In this document: in pieces, positions 50,988 to 60,503 of the stretch
Numbering within the stretch: position 1 is the first letter of the stretch
How the letters are laid out: each line of letters begins with the position of its first letter
From: Thiogranum sp963752745
GTDB lineage: Bacteria > Pseudomonadota > Gammaproteobacteria > DSM-19610
DNA length: 64,000 nt
Assembly (NCBI GenBank): GCA_963752745.1
Contig: CAVWAK010000034.1
Location: 1 to 64,000, forward strand
Reading direction: 5' to 3'
Notes under the pieces: generated by a model
The model's input: only the letters and a program-made list of their open reading frames with translations
What the model was told of the DNA's origin: nothing
The model's database searches: none
Position numbers and translations under genes: made by a program

Positions 50988-51643
50988 TGTCGGCAAGCTG
51001 TAGCCAGGAGGTGGTGGGTACCGAGCTGCATATCAGGCATCTGGGATTGTGTGACTACGAGCCTGTATGGCGTGACATGCAAGCATTCACGCAGCAACGG
51101 ACCGCGCAGGCTGCGGACGAACTATGGCTTCTCCAGCATCAGTCGGTATATACACTGGGTATGAACGGCAAGCGCGAGCACCTGTTGATGCCGGGTGATA
51201 TTCCTGTTGTGGAGATAGATCGGGGTGGGCAAGTGACCTACCATGGACCGGGGCAAATGGTGGCCTATACGCTGTTTGATCTGAAGCGCCTCAACATCGG
51301 CATACGCGCTCTGGTCGAAGCCTTGGAGTCGTCTGTCATCGACTGGTTGGGTGCGCAAGGAGTTGTTGCGGTAGCGCGCCGGGATGCGCCTGGCGTTTAT
51401 GTGGAAGGTGCGAAAGTTGCGGCGCTGGGCCTGCGTGTCAAGCGCGGCTGCAGTTATCATGGCCTGGCTCTCAACGTAGACACAGATCTTGAGCCGTTTG
51501 CGGGCATCAATCCCTGTGGTTATGAGGGCATGGCAGTGACGCGTACCAGAGACCTGGGCATTGAACAGGGTGTTGAAGAGGTGGCTGCTCAGTGGTTGCC
51601 GTATCTGGTAGAGCGTCTCGGTTATCAGCTGACAAAGAATTGA
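50987..51643 (+). CDS. lipB: Octanoyltransferase LipB
   Basis: A 218-residue enzyme moving the octanoyl group from acyl-carrier protein to lipoyl domains. LLQHQSVYTLGMNGKREHLL, IDRGGQVTYHGPGQMVAY, EGAKVAALGLRV with the catalytic Lys, and FAGINPCGYEGMAVT with the nucleophile Cys all match. ATG 50987 overlaps ybeD's stop; the longer upstream frame is rejected. The product feeds LipA, next in the operon. Confidence 0.96.
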   Translation: MSASCSQEVVGTELHIRHLGLCDYEPVWRDMQAFTQQRTAQAADELWLLQHQSVYTLGMNGKREHLLMPGDIPVVEIDRGGQVTYHGPGQMVAYTLFDLKRLNIGIRALVEALESSVIDWLGAQGVVAVARRDAPGVYVEGAKVAALGLRVKRGCSYHGLALNVDTDLEPFAGINPCGYEGMAVTRTRDLGIEQGVEEVAAQWLPYLVERLGYQLTKN

Positions 51644-51660
51644 AAAGGGTAATGAGCTAA

Positions 51661-52602
51661 GTGACGTCCAACAAGCAGGAAAAACACCAGCGTGGCGCGG
51701 CCAAGACGGCGCGTATCCCGATCAAGATTGAAGTGACGGATAAGCCAATGCGCAAGCCGGCATGGATCCGTGCCAAGTCGCCTGCCGGCCCGGAGGTGCA
51801 GCGGCTGAAAACTGTGTTACGCGAAAATCAGTTGTACACAGTGTGTGAAGAAGCATCCTGTCCAAACCTGGGCGAATGTTTCGCGCATGGTACTGCCACC
51901 TTCATGATCATGGGTGATATTTGCACCCGGCGGTGCCCGTTCTGCGATGTTGCGCACGGCCGTCCCGATCCGCTGGATGAAAATGAGCCGCACAACCTGG
52001 CGCAGACTATCAAGGCAATGGGGTTACGTTATGTGGTTGTGACATCTGTTGACAGGGATGACTTGCGCGATGGCGGGGCAGGCCACTTTGTAGCATGTAT
52101 TCAGGCCGTGCGCGAAGCCAGTCCGGATATCCGGATCGAAATTCTGGTGCCTGATTTCCGTGGTCGCAAGGACCGGGCGCTGAATATATTGCGTACAGCT
52201 CCCCCTGATGTATTCAACCATAACCTGGAAACAGTGCCCCGCTTATACAAGCAGGCTCGTCCTGGTTCTGATTACGCCTGGTCGCTGGATCTACTCAGGC
52301 AATTCAAGCAGGAGCATCCAGGTGTGCCATCAAAATCCGGCTTGATGCTGGGGCTTGGCGAGACTCTGGATGAAGTCGAGCAAGTGATGCGTGACATGCG
52401 TGAGCACAATGTGGAAATGCTGACCCTGGGGCAATATCTGCAGCCCAGCAAACATCACCTACCGGTTAATCGTTACGTCCATCCCGATGAGTTTGAACAG
52501 TTGCGTGTGCTCGGGGAGTCGCTGGGCTTTAGTCAGGTGGCCAGCGGGCCAATGGTGCGTTCGTCCTATCACGCTGACCAGCAGGCTGCCGGTCTGGTCT
52601 AG
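51661..52602 (+). CDS. lipA: Lipoyl synthase LipA
   Basis: A 313-residue radical-SAM enzyme adding two sulfurs to octanoyl groups. The auxiliary cluster motif is CEEASCPNLGEC and the SAM cluster motif is CTRRCPFCDV, followed by RPDPLDENEPHNLAQTIKAM. YVVVTSVDRDDLRDGGAGHFVACI and the C-terminal RSSYHADQQ (the conserved Arg-Ser-Ser-Tyr near the end) are also present. GTG 51661 is the start. Lipoylation supports 2-oxoacid dehydrogenases and, in some sulfur oxidisers, the Hdr-like pathway. Confidence 0.97.
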   Translation: MTSNKQEKHQRGAAKTARIPIKIEVTDKPMRKPAWIRAKSPAGPEVQRLKTVLRENQLYTVCEEASCPNLGECFAHGTATFMIMGDICTRRCPFCDVAHGRPDPLDENEPHNLAQTIKAMGLRYVVVTSVDRDDLRDGGAGHFVACIQAVREASPDIRIEILVPDFRGRKDRALNILRTAPPDVFNHNLETVPRLYKQARPGSDYAWSLDLLRQFKQEHPGVPSKSGLMLGLGETLDEVEQVMRDMREHNVEMLTLGQYLQPSKHHLPVNRYVHPDEFEQLRVLGESLGFSQVASGPMVRSSYHADQQAAGLV

Positions 52603-52616
52603 CCGTAGTACAGGTT

Positions 52617-53702
52617 GTGCATCTACTGACGGCGATTACATCGCATGGCTTTGGCCATGCAGCGCAGGTGGCGCCGGTCCTCAATGCGTTACGTGAGCTG
52701 CGGCCGGGTATGAATTTTACGGTGCAGAGCAGTCTGCCGGAAGCGTTCTTGCGTGAACGCATAAGAGGCGACTTCGAGCGTATCGATGAAGCGCCGGACT
52801 TCGGGCTGGTGATGCACTCGGCGCTTGAAATTGATCTTGATGCCAGTGCTGAAGCCTACCGCAAGTTGCATGCACAATGGTCTGAAAAGGTCGCTCAGTC
52901 TGCGCGCAGCCTGCAGACGCTGGCACCGGATCTGGTGTTGGCTGATGTGCCCTATCTGACGCTGGCCGCAGCTGCCTATGCAGGTATCCCCGCTGTGGCG
53001 CTTTGTTCGCTCAACTGGGCCGACATCTACCGTTATTACTTTATCGAAAGACCGGAAGCTGGCGCGGTGCTCAGTGATATGGAATCGGCTTACTGCAGTG
53101 CGCCTTTGTTCCTGTGTCCGGAGCCGTCTATGCCGATGCCGTTTCTGGACAATCGTCGAGAGATTGCGCCGATTGCTGCCCGGCGTGAGAACCGTCGTGC
53201 CGCGTTGAGCCGCCAGCTGGGTATCGGTGAAGATCAGATGCTGATACTGGTGGCGCCCGGTGGTGTAAAGACCCGCTTCCCGATGGAAGGCTGGCCGGTT
53301 GGGCGGGGTATTCGCTGGCTGGTCAGTGCAGAGTGGCGCATCAACCATCCGGATGTCAGCGATTATCAGCAGGCTGGTTTCAGCTTCACCGATCTGGTGG
53401 CATCCTGCGACGCAGTGTTGGGCAAGTGTGGTTACGGTACGGTGGCCGAGTGCGTGACTAACGGCACACCTTTGCTATACATTCCGCGTCCCGACTGGCC
53501 CGAAGAGCAAACCCTGCTGGACTGGCTGCATGCACACTGTGCCGCACTGGAGGTACCTGGCACAGCGCTGGACGATGGGGATTTCCAGTACATAATTCCG
53601 CAACTGGGCAAGTTGGATGTCAGGCGTTGTGAACCTGCAGGTGCTGCACAGGCAGCAGAGTATTTGCTTAAGCTTTTGGATGAGACAAGCCATGCAAAAT
53701 AA
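52617..53702 (+). CDS. Glycosyltransferase-like protein, L-arabinokinase N-domain-like
   Basis: A 361-residue GT-B-fold protein. It begins HLLTAITSHGFGHAAQVAPVLNAL, a pattern shared with the glycosyltransferase-like N-domain of L-arabinokinases. Late in the chain GKCGYGTVAECVTNGTPLLYIPR matches the donor-binding loop of MurG-type enzymes. No signal peptide. It starts with GTG 52617, 14 bases after lipA. The downstream gene is a predicted GDP-hexose phosphorylase, and the two overlap, so a joint sugar-nucleotide task is likely. The exact substrate is not known. Confidence 0.7.
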   Translation: MHLLTAITSHGFGHAAQVAPVLNALRELRPGMNFTVQSSLPEAFLRERIRGDFERIDEAPDFGLVMHSALEIDLDASAEAYRKLHAQWSEKVAQSARSLQTLAPDLVLADVPYLTLAAAAYAGIPAVALCSLNWADIYRYYFIERPEAGAVLSDMESAYCSAPLFLCPEPSMPMPFLDNRREIAPIAARRENRRAALSRQLGIGEDQMLILVAPGGVKTRFPMEGWPVGRGIRWLVSAEWRINHPDVSDYQQAGFSFTDLVASCDAVLGKCGYGTVAECVTNGTPLLYIPRPDWPEEQTLLDWLHAHCAALEVPGTALDDGDFQYIIPQLGKLDVRRCEPAGAAQAAEYLLKLLDETSHAK

Positions 53703-54747
53703 TCAGAATCAGGTGGAGCTGTTCAGTTCATCGTCAGCCTTCCGGCAGTCTTTTGAAGCGGGGTTGGCGCGCTTGCTGGAGCAAGGTGGTCTCAACCTGT
53801 TTATTCTCGTAGCAGCGAATGCCAGTTTTGAGCAATCATTGTATGCCCATTTGCGTGACCGGCTGGGCAATACCTACCGGGGCTTGCTGGCGAATTTGCA
53901 GGAAGCTTATACGCAGGGGGGCAGTGTTAACGAAGCCGACGATGATTTGCTGGTATTTCTGAAGATGGCGGCTATCGGGTTAGATGCACTGGCACTGACC
54001 GAATTGCGCCAGGTCGGAAGCTGGGAGGTGCAATTCAATCACCTGCGTTCTTTTCGGCCAATGCGCAACAGCCAGCGGCCGATGACATCGATTCGTGCAC
54101 CGTTTGACCCGCAGGGCTTTAATTTTAATAAGCCGTTTATACAGCAGGAAAGCCTCTGGTCCGGGACACTCTGCGGGCAGGCATTTGATCTTTACTATAA
54201 TAAATATCCATTTGTCGACCAGCATTGCCTGCTGGTTCCTGCACGCGAAGAATGCCTGCCTCAGTACCACATCGATGATATGCATGGCTTTGTCTGGAGA
54301 TTGGTGGAAATGTTGTCGCCGGCCCTGCCGGGATTGCATATTGGCTACAATGCGCTGGGTGCTTTCGCATCGGTGAATCATCTGCATTATCAGTTATTTG
54401 TACGAGATCAGGCGCTTCCGGTTGAGAGTGAAAACTGGGCGCACAATGGAGGGCGGGATGGTTACCCGGTTGATTGCAGCTGCTATGAAGATCCCGCGTC
54501 TGCCTGGCAGGCCATCGAACAGCTGCATAACAGTAATCAGGCTTATAATCTGTTATACACGCCGCGGGGCATGTACTGCATGCCAAGGAAAAAGCAGGGG
54601 GAATTTCAGTTGGCCGCATGGTCAAACGGATTTTCCTGGTACGAGCTGTGTGGCGGCATGATTACGTTCAATCGCCAGGATTATGCGGCGCTGCAGGCGG
54701 ATCAGATCTGTGCCGATTTGTCGCTGGCGCGACTGGCAAAAGCATGA
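53692..54747 (+). CDS. HIT-like GDP-hexose phosphorylase, VTC2-like
   Basis: A 351-residue GalT/HIT-fold protein. The HxHxQ active-site motif is N229-HLHYQ in ASVNHLHYQLF, with H230 and H232, and matches plant VTC2 and animal GDP-D-glucose phosphorylase; FNFNKPFIQQESLW and VDQHCLLVPAREECLPQY are further conserved segments. It would phosphorolyse a GDP-hexose to GDP and hexose-1-phosphate. It overlaps the glycosyltransferase-like gene by 11 bases. ATG 53692 is chosen; ATG 53680 is an alternative. Whether it acts on GDP-glucose, GDP-mannose or an Ap4A-like nucleotide cannot be read. Confidence 0.72.
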   Translation: MQNNQNQVELFSSSSAFRQSFEAGLARLLEQGGLNLFILVAANASFEQSLYAHLRDRLGNTYRGLLANLQEAYTQGGSVNEADDDLLVFLKMAAIGLDALALTELRQVGSWEVQFNHLRSFRPMRNSQRPMTSIRAPFDPQGFNFNKPFIQQESLWSGTLCGQAFDLYYNKYPFVDQHCLLVPAREECLPQYHIDDMHGFVWRLVEMLSPALPGLHIGYNALGAFASVNHLHYQLFVRDQALPVESENWAHNGGRDGYPVDCSCYEDPASAWQAIEQLHNSNQAYNLLYTPRGMYCMPRKKQGEFQLAAWSNGFSWYELCGGMITFNRQDYAALQADQICADLSLARLAKA

Positions 54748-54835
54748 TCAGGCTGACTGGTATCACGATATCGGGCGTGCCTCGGCCATGCTTCCGGGTT
54801 TTAAGTCCGGTACCAGTGTGGATAATGGTGACGCT

Positions 54836-55240
54836 ATGAGTGATGCAGACACCAAGCAGCTGGAAGCTGGTTTGACCATCCTGGTCAACGGTGAGCCTCA
54901 TCTTGAATACGATCGAGATAAACCATTGCCTGAGCAGCAGCGTGTATATCTTGATCGTATGGATGCCCGCATGGATGGTGGTATAGAGCTGGGTGGTGCG
55001 CAAGTTGATAGTCCGAACACGCTGCAGCGTGCACAGTTTGTGGCTATCCAGGTGATAGAAGGATTGCAGGAGGGTAACGAGCCGGTAGTCGCTGCATCCT
55101 GCGCCTACCTGGCCAGTCGTATGCCCGATCTTACCCAGGTTAAGGCGCAGCTGGTCGATGAAGGGTACTCGGTAGAGCTGGTGTTCGGTGAGCCGTATGT
55201 AAAAGAAGTTGCGGTTCAGTTTAGTCCGCGATTGTCATGA
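54836..55240 (+). CDS. Hypothetical acidic protein
   Basis: A 134-residue acidic protein with no recognised domain. It begins MSDADTKQLEAGLTILVNGE and has a central helix QRAQFVAIQVIEGLQEGNE. Length and codon use look genuine, and it sits ten bases before ycgL in a compact plus-strand group, so translation with ycgL is likely. ATG 54836 is the favoured start; a longer frame from 54683 includes poor sequence. Confidence 0.6.
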   Translation: MSDADTKQLEAGLTILVNGEPHLEYDRDKPLPEQQRVYLDRMDARMDGGIELGGAQVDSPNTLQRAQFVAIQVIEGLQEGNEPVVAASCAYLASRMPDLTQVKAQLVDEGYSVELVFGEPYVKEVAVQFSPRLS

Positions 55241-55250
55241 AGGCGCGCCA

Positions 55251-55505
55251 ATGAAATGCACGGTTTACAAAAGCCTCAGGCAGTTCGACTATTATTTGTA
55301 CGTGCCGAGTGAAGCAGGTTTATCGGGTCTGCCGGAAGGCTTGTTGTCACTGCTGGGTGATTTGAACAAGGTGATAGAACTGGAGCTGCATGTGCAGCGC
55401 AAGTTGGCACAGGCAGATGTCGTTGAAGTGATGCGACAGATTAACGAGACTGGCTACTTCCTGCAAATGCCGCCGTGTTCAGAGTCTGCACCATTGGTCT
55501 CGTAG
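55251..55505 (+). CDS. ycgL: YcgL-family protein
   Basis: An 84-residue YcgL-domain protein. MKCTVYKSLRQFDYYLYVPSEAGLSGLPEGLLSLLG is the family start, and QADVVEVMRQINETGYFLQMPP the C-terminal half. YcgL proteins are small and conserved in gammaproteobacteria, with no settled function. ATG 55251 comes ten bases after the preceding gene. Its 3' end overlaps a convergent small gene by 52 bases. Confidence 0.85.
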   Translation: MKCTVYKSLRQFDYYLYVPSEAGLSGLPEGLLSLLGDLNKVIELELHVQRKLAQADVVEVMRQINETGYFLQMPPCSESAPLVS

Positions 55506-55747
55506 TCGACAGCATAGCGCAAGGCCCGATAAAGGGTGAAGGAATCAGGCGCCTGGTCAGCGCTGGTTGGATATTGTACCGCGCGTACAGCCCGCTCGAG
55601 TGTAACAATAGGGGTGGCGCGAATAATCAGTCCACGAGCCCGTTCCCACAGGCTGTTATCCGGCGCTTCAAGCAATTGTGCCAGCAATTCGCGGCGACAG
55701 CTGGAGAGTCTGCCGTAGGGATCACGGCATTGGTCGATAATACACAT
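55454..55747 (-). CDS. Hypothetical protein overlapping ycgL
   Basis: A 97-residue protein of unknown function. It starts with GGGAGG ten bases before ATG 55747 and reads CIIDQCRDPYGRLSSCRREL then LIIRATPIVTLERAVRAVQY. It is convergent with ycgL, sharing 52 bases of opposite-strand coding. The ribosome site supports translation. Three Cys near the N-terminus are noticeable. No domain was recognised. Confidence 0.5.
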   Translation of the reverse strand: MCIIDQCRDPYGRLSSCRRELLAQLLEAPDNSLWERARGLIIRATPIVTLERAVRAVQYPTSADQAPDSFTLYRALRYAVDYETNGADSEHGGICRK

Positions 55748-55813
55748 TTTTCAGGCCTCCCGGTTTTTCTGAACCAGTAGCAGAAAAAAAGCATAAATCG
55801 GGCCAATAATGAG

Positions 55814-56509
55814 TTATTCGGGTGTGACGGAATCCGGTAGCTCGACGTCACCGCGTCGATTCCGCTCGGCAAGATCGGTGATCAAATTATCAAGCCCGTT
55901 GCGCTTGATTTGTTCACCAAAACTGGATCGGTAAGTGATCGCGAGGCTGATTCCCTCAATACGGATATCATAGATTTTCCATTCGTCGAGAAAATACAGC
56001 TGATAATCCACCTCGGCGGACTGCCCTCCACCGAGGGCGATATTGGCGCGTACCGACGCCTTGCGGTCACCCTGCTTGAAGCGCGAGGGCAGGAAATCAA
56101 TAACATTCGCGTCAGATACCAGGTCATCGATATAGCGGGTCATGGCGGTTACATAGGAGCGCACCAGCAGGCTTTCTATTTCCTCTACCAGTTGTGCTCG
56201 CTGTGCCTCGCTGGCACCTCTCCAGTATTTGCCAATAACCAGTCGGGCGATACGGGGAAAATCGATGTACGGATTGATCAACTCGTTACTGATTTCGTAG
56301 GCGACGGCCTGATTCTGGCGAATTTTGTCAGAGTTGTCGCGCAAGCGTACCAGTAAATCACTTAGACGCTTTGAAACCAGGGGTTGAGGGTCTTCGTTGA
56401 TGACGCTCTCGGTGGCCGTTGCGAGAACGCAGGGCGGGGCGGCCATAGCCAGAATCAGGCTGACGAGTAACATCCATGTCAATCGAAACTTTTGCAGAGT
56501 CATTTGCAT
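55814..56509 (-). CDS. mlaC: MlaC-type phospholipid-binding periplasmic protein
   Basis: A 231-residue protein with a signal peptide (LTWMLLVSLILAMAAPPCVLA). The mature chain matches the MlaC/Ttg2D family: YIDFPRIARLVIGKYWRGAS, EIESLLVRSYVTAMTRYID, KASVRANIALGGGQSAEVDYQLYFLDE and IYDIRIEGISLAITYRSSF. MlaC ferries phospholipids between the outer-membrane MlaA and the MlaFEDB ABC transporter. The other mla genes are not in this window, so it is a separated copy. The start is ATG 56509, with ATG 56503 as alternative. Confidence 0.85.
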   Translation of the reverse strand: MQMTLQKFRLTWMLLVSLILAMAAPPCVLATATESVINEDPQPLVSKRLSDLLVRLRDNSDKIRQNQAVAYEISNELINPYIDFPRIARLVIGKYWRGASEAQRAQLVEEIESLLVRSYVTAMTRYIDDLVSDANVIDFLPSRFKQGDRKASVRANIALGGGQSAEVDYQLYFLDEWKIYDIRIEGISLAITYRSSFGEQIKRNGLDNLITDLAERNRRGDVELPDSVTPE

Positions 56510-56561
56510 AGTTTGAATTCTACCGCTGTACTGGTTTAGTGAATAGCCCCGGCAGTGTCGA

Positions 56562-57377
56562 TCAGACGTCGAAATCGGCCCAAATGGGGCAGTGGTCTGA
56601 CGGCTTTTCCATGGCACGGATAGCATAGTCAATATCGGCATCCCGGCAGATTTCTGCAAGTGGCTGGGTTGCCAGAATAAAATCAATGCGCAATCCGCGG
56701 CGTGGTTCGCGGTCGAAACCACGGCTACGGTAGTCGAACCAGCTGAAGTGATCATCGCTATCGGCATGGTGCTGCCGATAGGTGTCTACCAGCCCCCAGT
56801 CGGTGAGCTGCTTCAGCCACTCGCGTTCTTCGGGGAGGAAGCTGCATTTGCCGGTTTTCAGCCAGCGTTTGGCGTTATCAGCACCGATACCGATATCTGC
56901 ATCAAGCGGTGCGACATTCATGTCGCCGAGCACGATTACCAGCTGCGACGGATCATGCTGTTGTTGCAGCTGTTCCAGAAGATCGCTGTAGAACTTGCGC
57001 TTGGCGGGGAACTTGGTTTCGTGGTCACGGCTTTCACCTTGTGGGAAGTAGCCATTGATGATTGTTAATTCACGACCATCAGTCAGCTTGAAGCATGCGC
57101 TGATGAGTCGCCTCTGGGCATCTTCAGTATCGTGCGTGAAGCCTTTGCTGACGCTCTGTGGTTTGGTGCGGGAGAGGATTGCTACCCCGTAGTGGGCTTT
57201 CTGCCCGTGGTACGCCACCTCGTAGCCCAGCGCATCGATCATCTCCAGCGGAAAATCCGGATCCTGCACCTTGGTTTCCTGTATGCCGATAATATCCGGC
57301 TGCTGGCTGTCAACCAGCGCCTGCAGCTGATGTGGGCGGGCACGGATGCCGTTGGTATTGAATGACACTATTTTCAT
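56562..57377 (-). CDS. xthA: Exodeoxyribonuclease III
   Basis: A 271-residue AP endonuclease and 3'-5' exonuclease. MKIVSFNTNGIRARPHQLQALVD is the family start; IGIQETKVQDPDFP has the metal-binding Glu, GYFPQGES and GDMNVAPLDADIG hold catalytic residues, and SDHCPIWADF is the terminal His-Asp motif. It repairs abasic sites after uracil-DNA glycosylases such as the one at 50 kb. ATG 57377 is used; the upstream frame to 57449 is not family-like. Confidence 0.95.
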   Translation of the reverse strand: MKIVSFNTNGIRARPHQLQALVDSQQPDIIGIQETKVQDPDFPLEMIDALGYEVAYHGQKAHYGVAILSRTKPQSVSKGFTHDTEDAQRRLISACFKLTDGRELTIINGYFPQGESRDHETKFPAKRKFYSDLLEQLQQQHDPSQLVIVLGDMNVAPLDADIGIGADNAKRWLKTGKCSFLPEEREWLKQLTDWGLVDTYRQHHADSDDHFSWFDYRSRGFDREPRRGLRIDFILATQPLAEICRDADIDYAIRAMEKPSDHCPIWADFDV

Positions 57378-57515
57378 AAGGGTAGAAGCGCTGGTCGGGG
57401 CTAAAGCCGGCATTCTAGCGGCTGTATGCCTGGCCTGCCAGAGCAGCATGGCAGAAGGTTGGTATAGCGAGTTACAATGCCCGGGTAGACCACCGTACCG
57501 CAGGTAACGATATCA

Positions 57516-60479
57516 ATGAGCAGTGTAATTGCCGGCCAGGCAGCCAATCCACTTCAGCCCGCTGAGGTGCACCCCGCTTTTGAGTGGAAGCGCAGTGAAC
57601 GAATCGAGTCACTTAACCTGGTGGTCGAGGAATACCGCCACACAAAAACAGGTGCCTTGTACTATCACCTTGCGGCTGATAATCCGGAGAACGTATTTCT
57701 GGTTGCGTTAAGGACTGTGCCTGCGGATTCCACCGGGGTAGCGCATATACTTGAACATACCGCATTGTGTGGCAGTGAACGTTACCCGGTGCGCGATCCG
57801 TTTTTCATGATGATACGGCGTTCACTAAATACTTTCATGAACGCGTTCACCAGCAGTGACTGGACCGCCTATCCGTTCGCCAGCCAGAACCGAAAAGATT
57901 TCAATAACCTTCTGGATGTTTACCTGGATGCGGTGTTTTTCTCGAGGCTGCATGAACTGGATTTTTCCCAGGAAGGTCACCGCGTGGAATTCGCCGAGGC
58001 GGATAACCCGGATTCCGATCTGGTTTTCAAGGGTGTAGTGTTCAATGAAATGAAGGGCGCCATGAGTTCGCCGTCCAGCATTCTCTGGCAGACATTGACC
58101 AGGTATCTTTTCCCGACCACTACCTATCATTACAACAGTGGTGGTGATCCGGAGCATATTCCGGATTTAAGCTACCGGGAACTGAAAGAGTTTTACCAGA
58201 CCCATTACCATCCTTCCAACGCTGTGTTTATGACCTATGGCGATATTCCTGCCATCCAGCATCAGCAGCGTATTCATGACCAGGCCCTGTCACGCTTCGA
58301 GCGCCTGGATATGCAGATCGATGTTGCGGATGAGAAACGCTACCACGCACCACTTAGAGTGCAGGAAAACTATCCATACGATGAACCTGGTGAAGTGGGC
58401 GACAAGACACATATTGTCGTCGGATGGCTGCTGGGTCCGAGCATTAACCTGAAAGAGCAGCTGGAAGCGCACCTGCTCGAAGGCATTCTTCTGGATGACG
58501 GTGCATCGCCGCTGCGCTACGCGCTGGAGACAACTGACCTCGGTAGTGCTCCCTCACCGCTGTGTGGTCTGGAGGCATCAAACCGCGAGATGAGTTTCGT
58601 CTGTGGTCTGGAAGGTAGCCGGCCAGAAAATGCCGATGCGCTTGAGAAGCTGGTGCTTGATGTTCTGCAGAAAGTGGTTGACGAAGGCGTGCCGACAGAG
58701 CGTGTTGAAGCTGTCCTGCATCAGCTGGAACTCAGTCAGCGGGAGGTATCCGGTGACGGTTATCCCTACGGTCTACAGCTCATTCTAGAGGGGTTATCCA
58801 GTGCGGTTCACCGGGGTGATCCGGTTGCGCTGCTAAATCTTGACCCGGTACTGGAAGAGCTGAGAGAGCTCGTCCGCGATCCAGACTATGTGCGCGATCT
58901 TGTCAGGACCCGTCTGCTGGAAAACTCGCATCGAGTACGCCTCACAATGGTGCCGGATACCGAATTGTCGGCACGCCGGGAAAAAGCCGAAGCTCAGCGG
59001 CTTGCAAAGATCAAGCAGGGCATGGAACAGCGCCAAAGGCTGGAAGTGGTTAAGTTGGCCGGAGAACTGGCCAGGCGCCAGGAGGAAGCTGATGACCCCG
59101 CTTTATTGCCCAAGGTTGGTTTGGAGGATATTCCGGCCGAAATGCATATCGCCAGTGGCGATGCAGGCGAACTTTGCGGGCGCCCGGCAAGTTTCTATGC
59201 CCAGGGTACGAATGGCCTGGTTTATCAGCAGGTGGTGGCGGATCTGCCAGATCTGGATGATGAGCTGCTGGAAACCTTGCCCTACTATACCAATGCGCTG
59301 ACGCAACTTGGCTGTGCAGGGCGCGACTATCTCGATGTGCAGGCGTTGCAGACCAGTGTCTCAGGTGGTGTTCATGCCAGTAGCAGTATGCGTGGCAGCG
59401 TTGAGGATGTGCAGCGAATGAGTGGCTACTTTGTGCTCTCCGGGAAGGCGTTGGTGCGTAATCATGTGGCCTTGTCGGCATTGATGCGCGATAGTTTGCT
59501 GGAGGCTCGCTTCGATGAGTCGGCTCGTATCCGTGAACTCATGGCGCAACAGCGTGCCCGTAGAGAGCAGAGCGTGACAGGCAACGGTCATGGACTGGCT
59601 ATGTTGGCAGCGATGTCTGGATTAAGTAGTGGAGCAGCACTAAGCCACAGGCTGCGCGGTCTGGCAGGGATTCGTCATTTGAAAGTGCTCGATGACGCCC
59701 TGGATTCTGAAGATGAACTTGATCAGCTGGCCGGGCGGTTTGAAAAGATCCACCAGCAGATTGTTGCGGCGCCCCGGCAGTTTTTGCTGGTTGCCGAAGC
59801 CGAACGGCTGTCGCAGGCGCGCGAGGAAGTACAGCAGGCCTGGAACGGTTCTGATAGTAAAGTGTCGGCATTTTCAGCATTTAGCCCGGCACCCGTTAAC
59901 CAGCAGGTGCGTGATGCCTGGTTAACCAATACCCAGGTGAATTTCTGCGCCAAGGCTTACCCTACGGTACCCGCAGAACATGAAGATGCTGCGGCACTAA
60001 GTGTTTTGGCGGGCTTCCTGCGCAACGGTTATTTACACCGGGTTGTGCGTGAGCAGGGCGGTGCCTATGGTGGTGGTGCAAGCCACGACAGTGATAATGC
60101 GGCGTTCCGCTTTTTCTCCTATCGTGATCCGCGGTTGGAAGAAACACTTGACGATTTTGATAAATCGATTGCCTGGTTGCTTGATGACAAGCACGAGTGG
60201 CGCCTGGTGGAAGAGGCGATCCTTGGTGTTATCAGCAGCATTGATCGTCCCGGTTCTCCCGCAGGCGAAGCCAAGGATGCATTTTTCAGCAACCTCTACG
60301 GCCGTACCCCCGAGCGCCGACAGGCATTCCGTCAGTGTGTTCTCGAGGTAACCCTTGCTGATTTGCAGAGGGTCGGTGAGACCTACCTCAGGCCTGAGGT
60401 CGCCAGTGTAGCAGTGATAAGTGCGCCGGCCGAAGAACAGCGTTGCCGGGATCTGGGGTTAACAATTCAAATGCTCTAG
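57516..60479 (+). CDS. M16C zinc metalloprotease, PreP-like
   Basis: A 987-residue insulinase-family protease, the size expected of the M16C presequence-protease group. The inverted zinc motif is HILEH (H77, E80, H81), and a distal Glu lies in VFNEMKGAMSSP. The pattern PADSTGVAHILEHTALCGSERYPVRDPFFMM matches PreP closely. It degrades short peptides such as cleaved targeting sequences in mitochondria; the bacterial role is probably peptide turnover. No signal peptide is evident, so it is cytoplasmic. Confidence 0.92.
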   Translation: MSSVIAGQAANPLQPAEVHPAFEWKRSERIESLNLVVEEYRHTKTGALYYHLAADNPENVFLVALRTVPADSTGVAHILEHTALCGSERYPVRDPFFMMIRRSLNTFMNAFTSSDWTAYPFASQNRKDFNNLLDVYLDAVFFSRLHELDFSQEGHRVEFAEADNPDSDLVFKGVVFNEMKGAMSSPSSILWQTLTRYLFPTTTYHYNSGGDPEHIPDLSYRELKEFYQTHYHPSNAVFMTYGDIPAIQHQQRIHDQALSRFERLDMQIDVADEKRYHAPLRVQENYPYDEPGEVGDKTHIVVGWLLGPSINLKEQLEAHLLEGILLDDGASPLRYALETTDLGSAPSPLCGLEASNREMSFVCGLEGSRPENADALEKLVLDVLQKVVDEGVPTERVEAVLHQLELSQREVSGDGYPYGLQLILEGLSSAVHRGDPVALLNLDPVLEELRELVRDPDYVRDLVRTRLLENSHRVRLTMVPDTELSARREKAEAQRLAKIKQGMEQRQRLEVVKLAGELARRQEEADDPALLPKVGLEDIPAEMHIASGDAGELCGRPASFYAQGTNGLVYQQVVADLPDLDDELLETLPYYTNALTQLGCAGRDYLDVQALQTSVSGGVHASSSMRGSVEDVQRMSGYFVLSGKALVRNHVALSALMRDSLLEARFDESARIRELMAQQRARREQSVTGNGHGLAMLAAMSGLSSGAALSHRLRGLAGIRHLKVLDDALDSEDELDQLAGRFEKIHQQIVAAPRQFLLVAEAERLSQAREEVQQAWNGSDSKVSAFSAFSPAPVNQQVRDAWLTNTQVNFCAKAYPTVPAEHEDAAALSVLAGFLRNGYLHRVVREQGGAYGGGASHDSDNAAFRFFSYRDPRLEETLDDFDKSIAWLLDDKHEWRLVEEAILGVISSIDRPGSPAGEAKDAFFSNLYGRTPERRQAFRQCVLEVTLADLQRVGETYLRPEVASVAVISAPAEEQRCRDLGLTIQML

Positions 60480-60503
60480 TGCATACCCGCCGATAGGTTG
60501 GAC

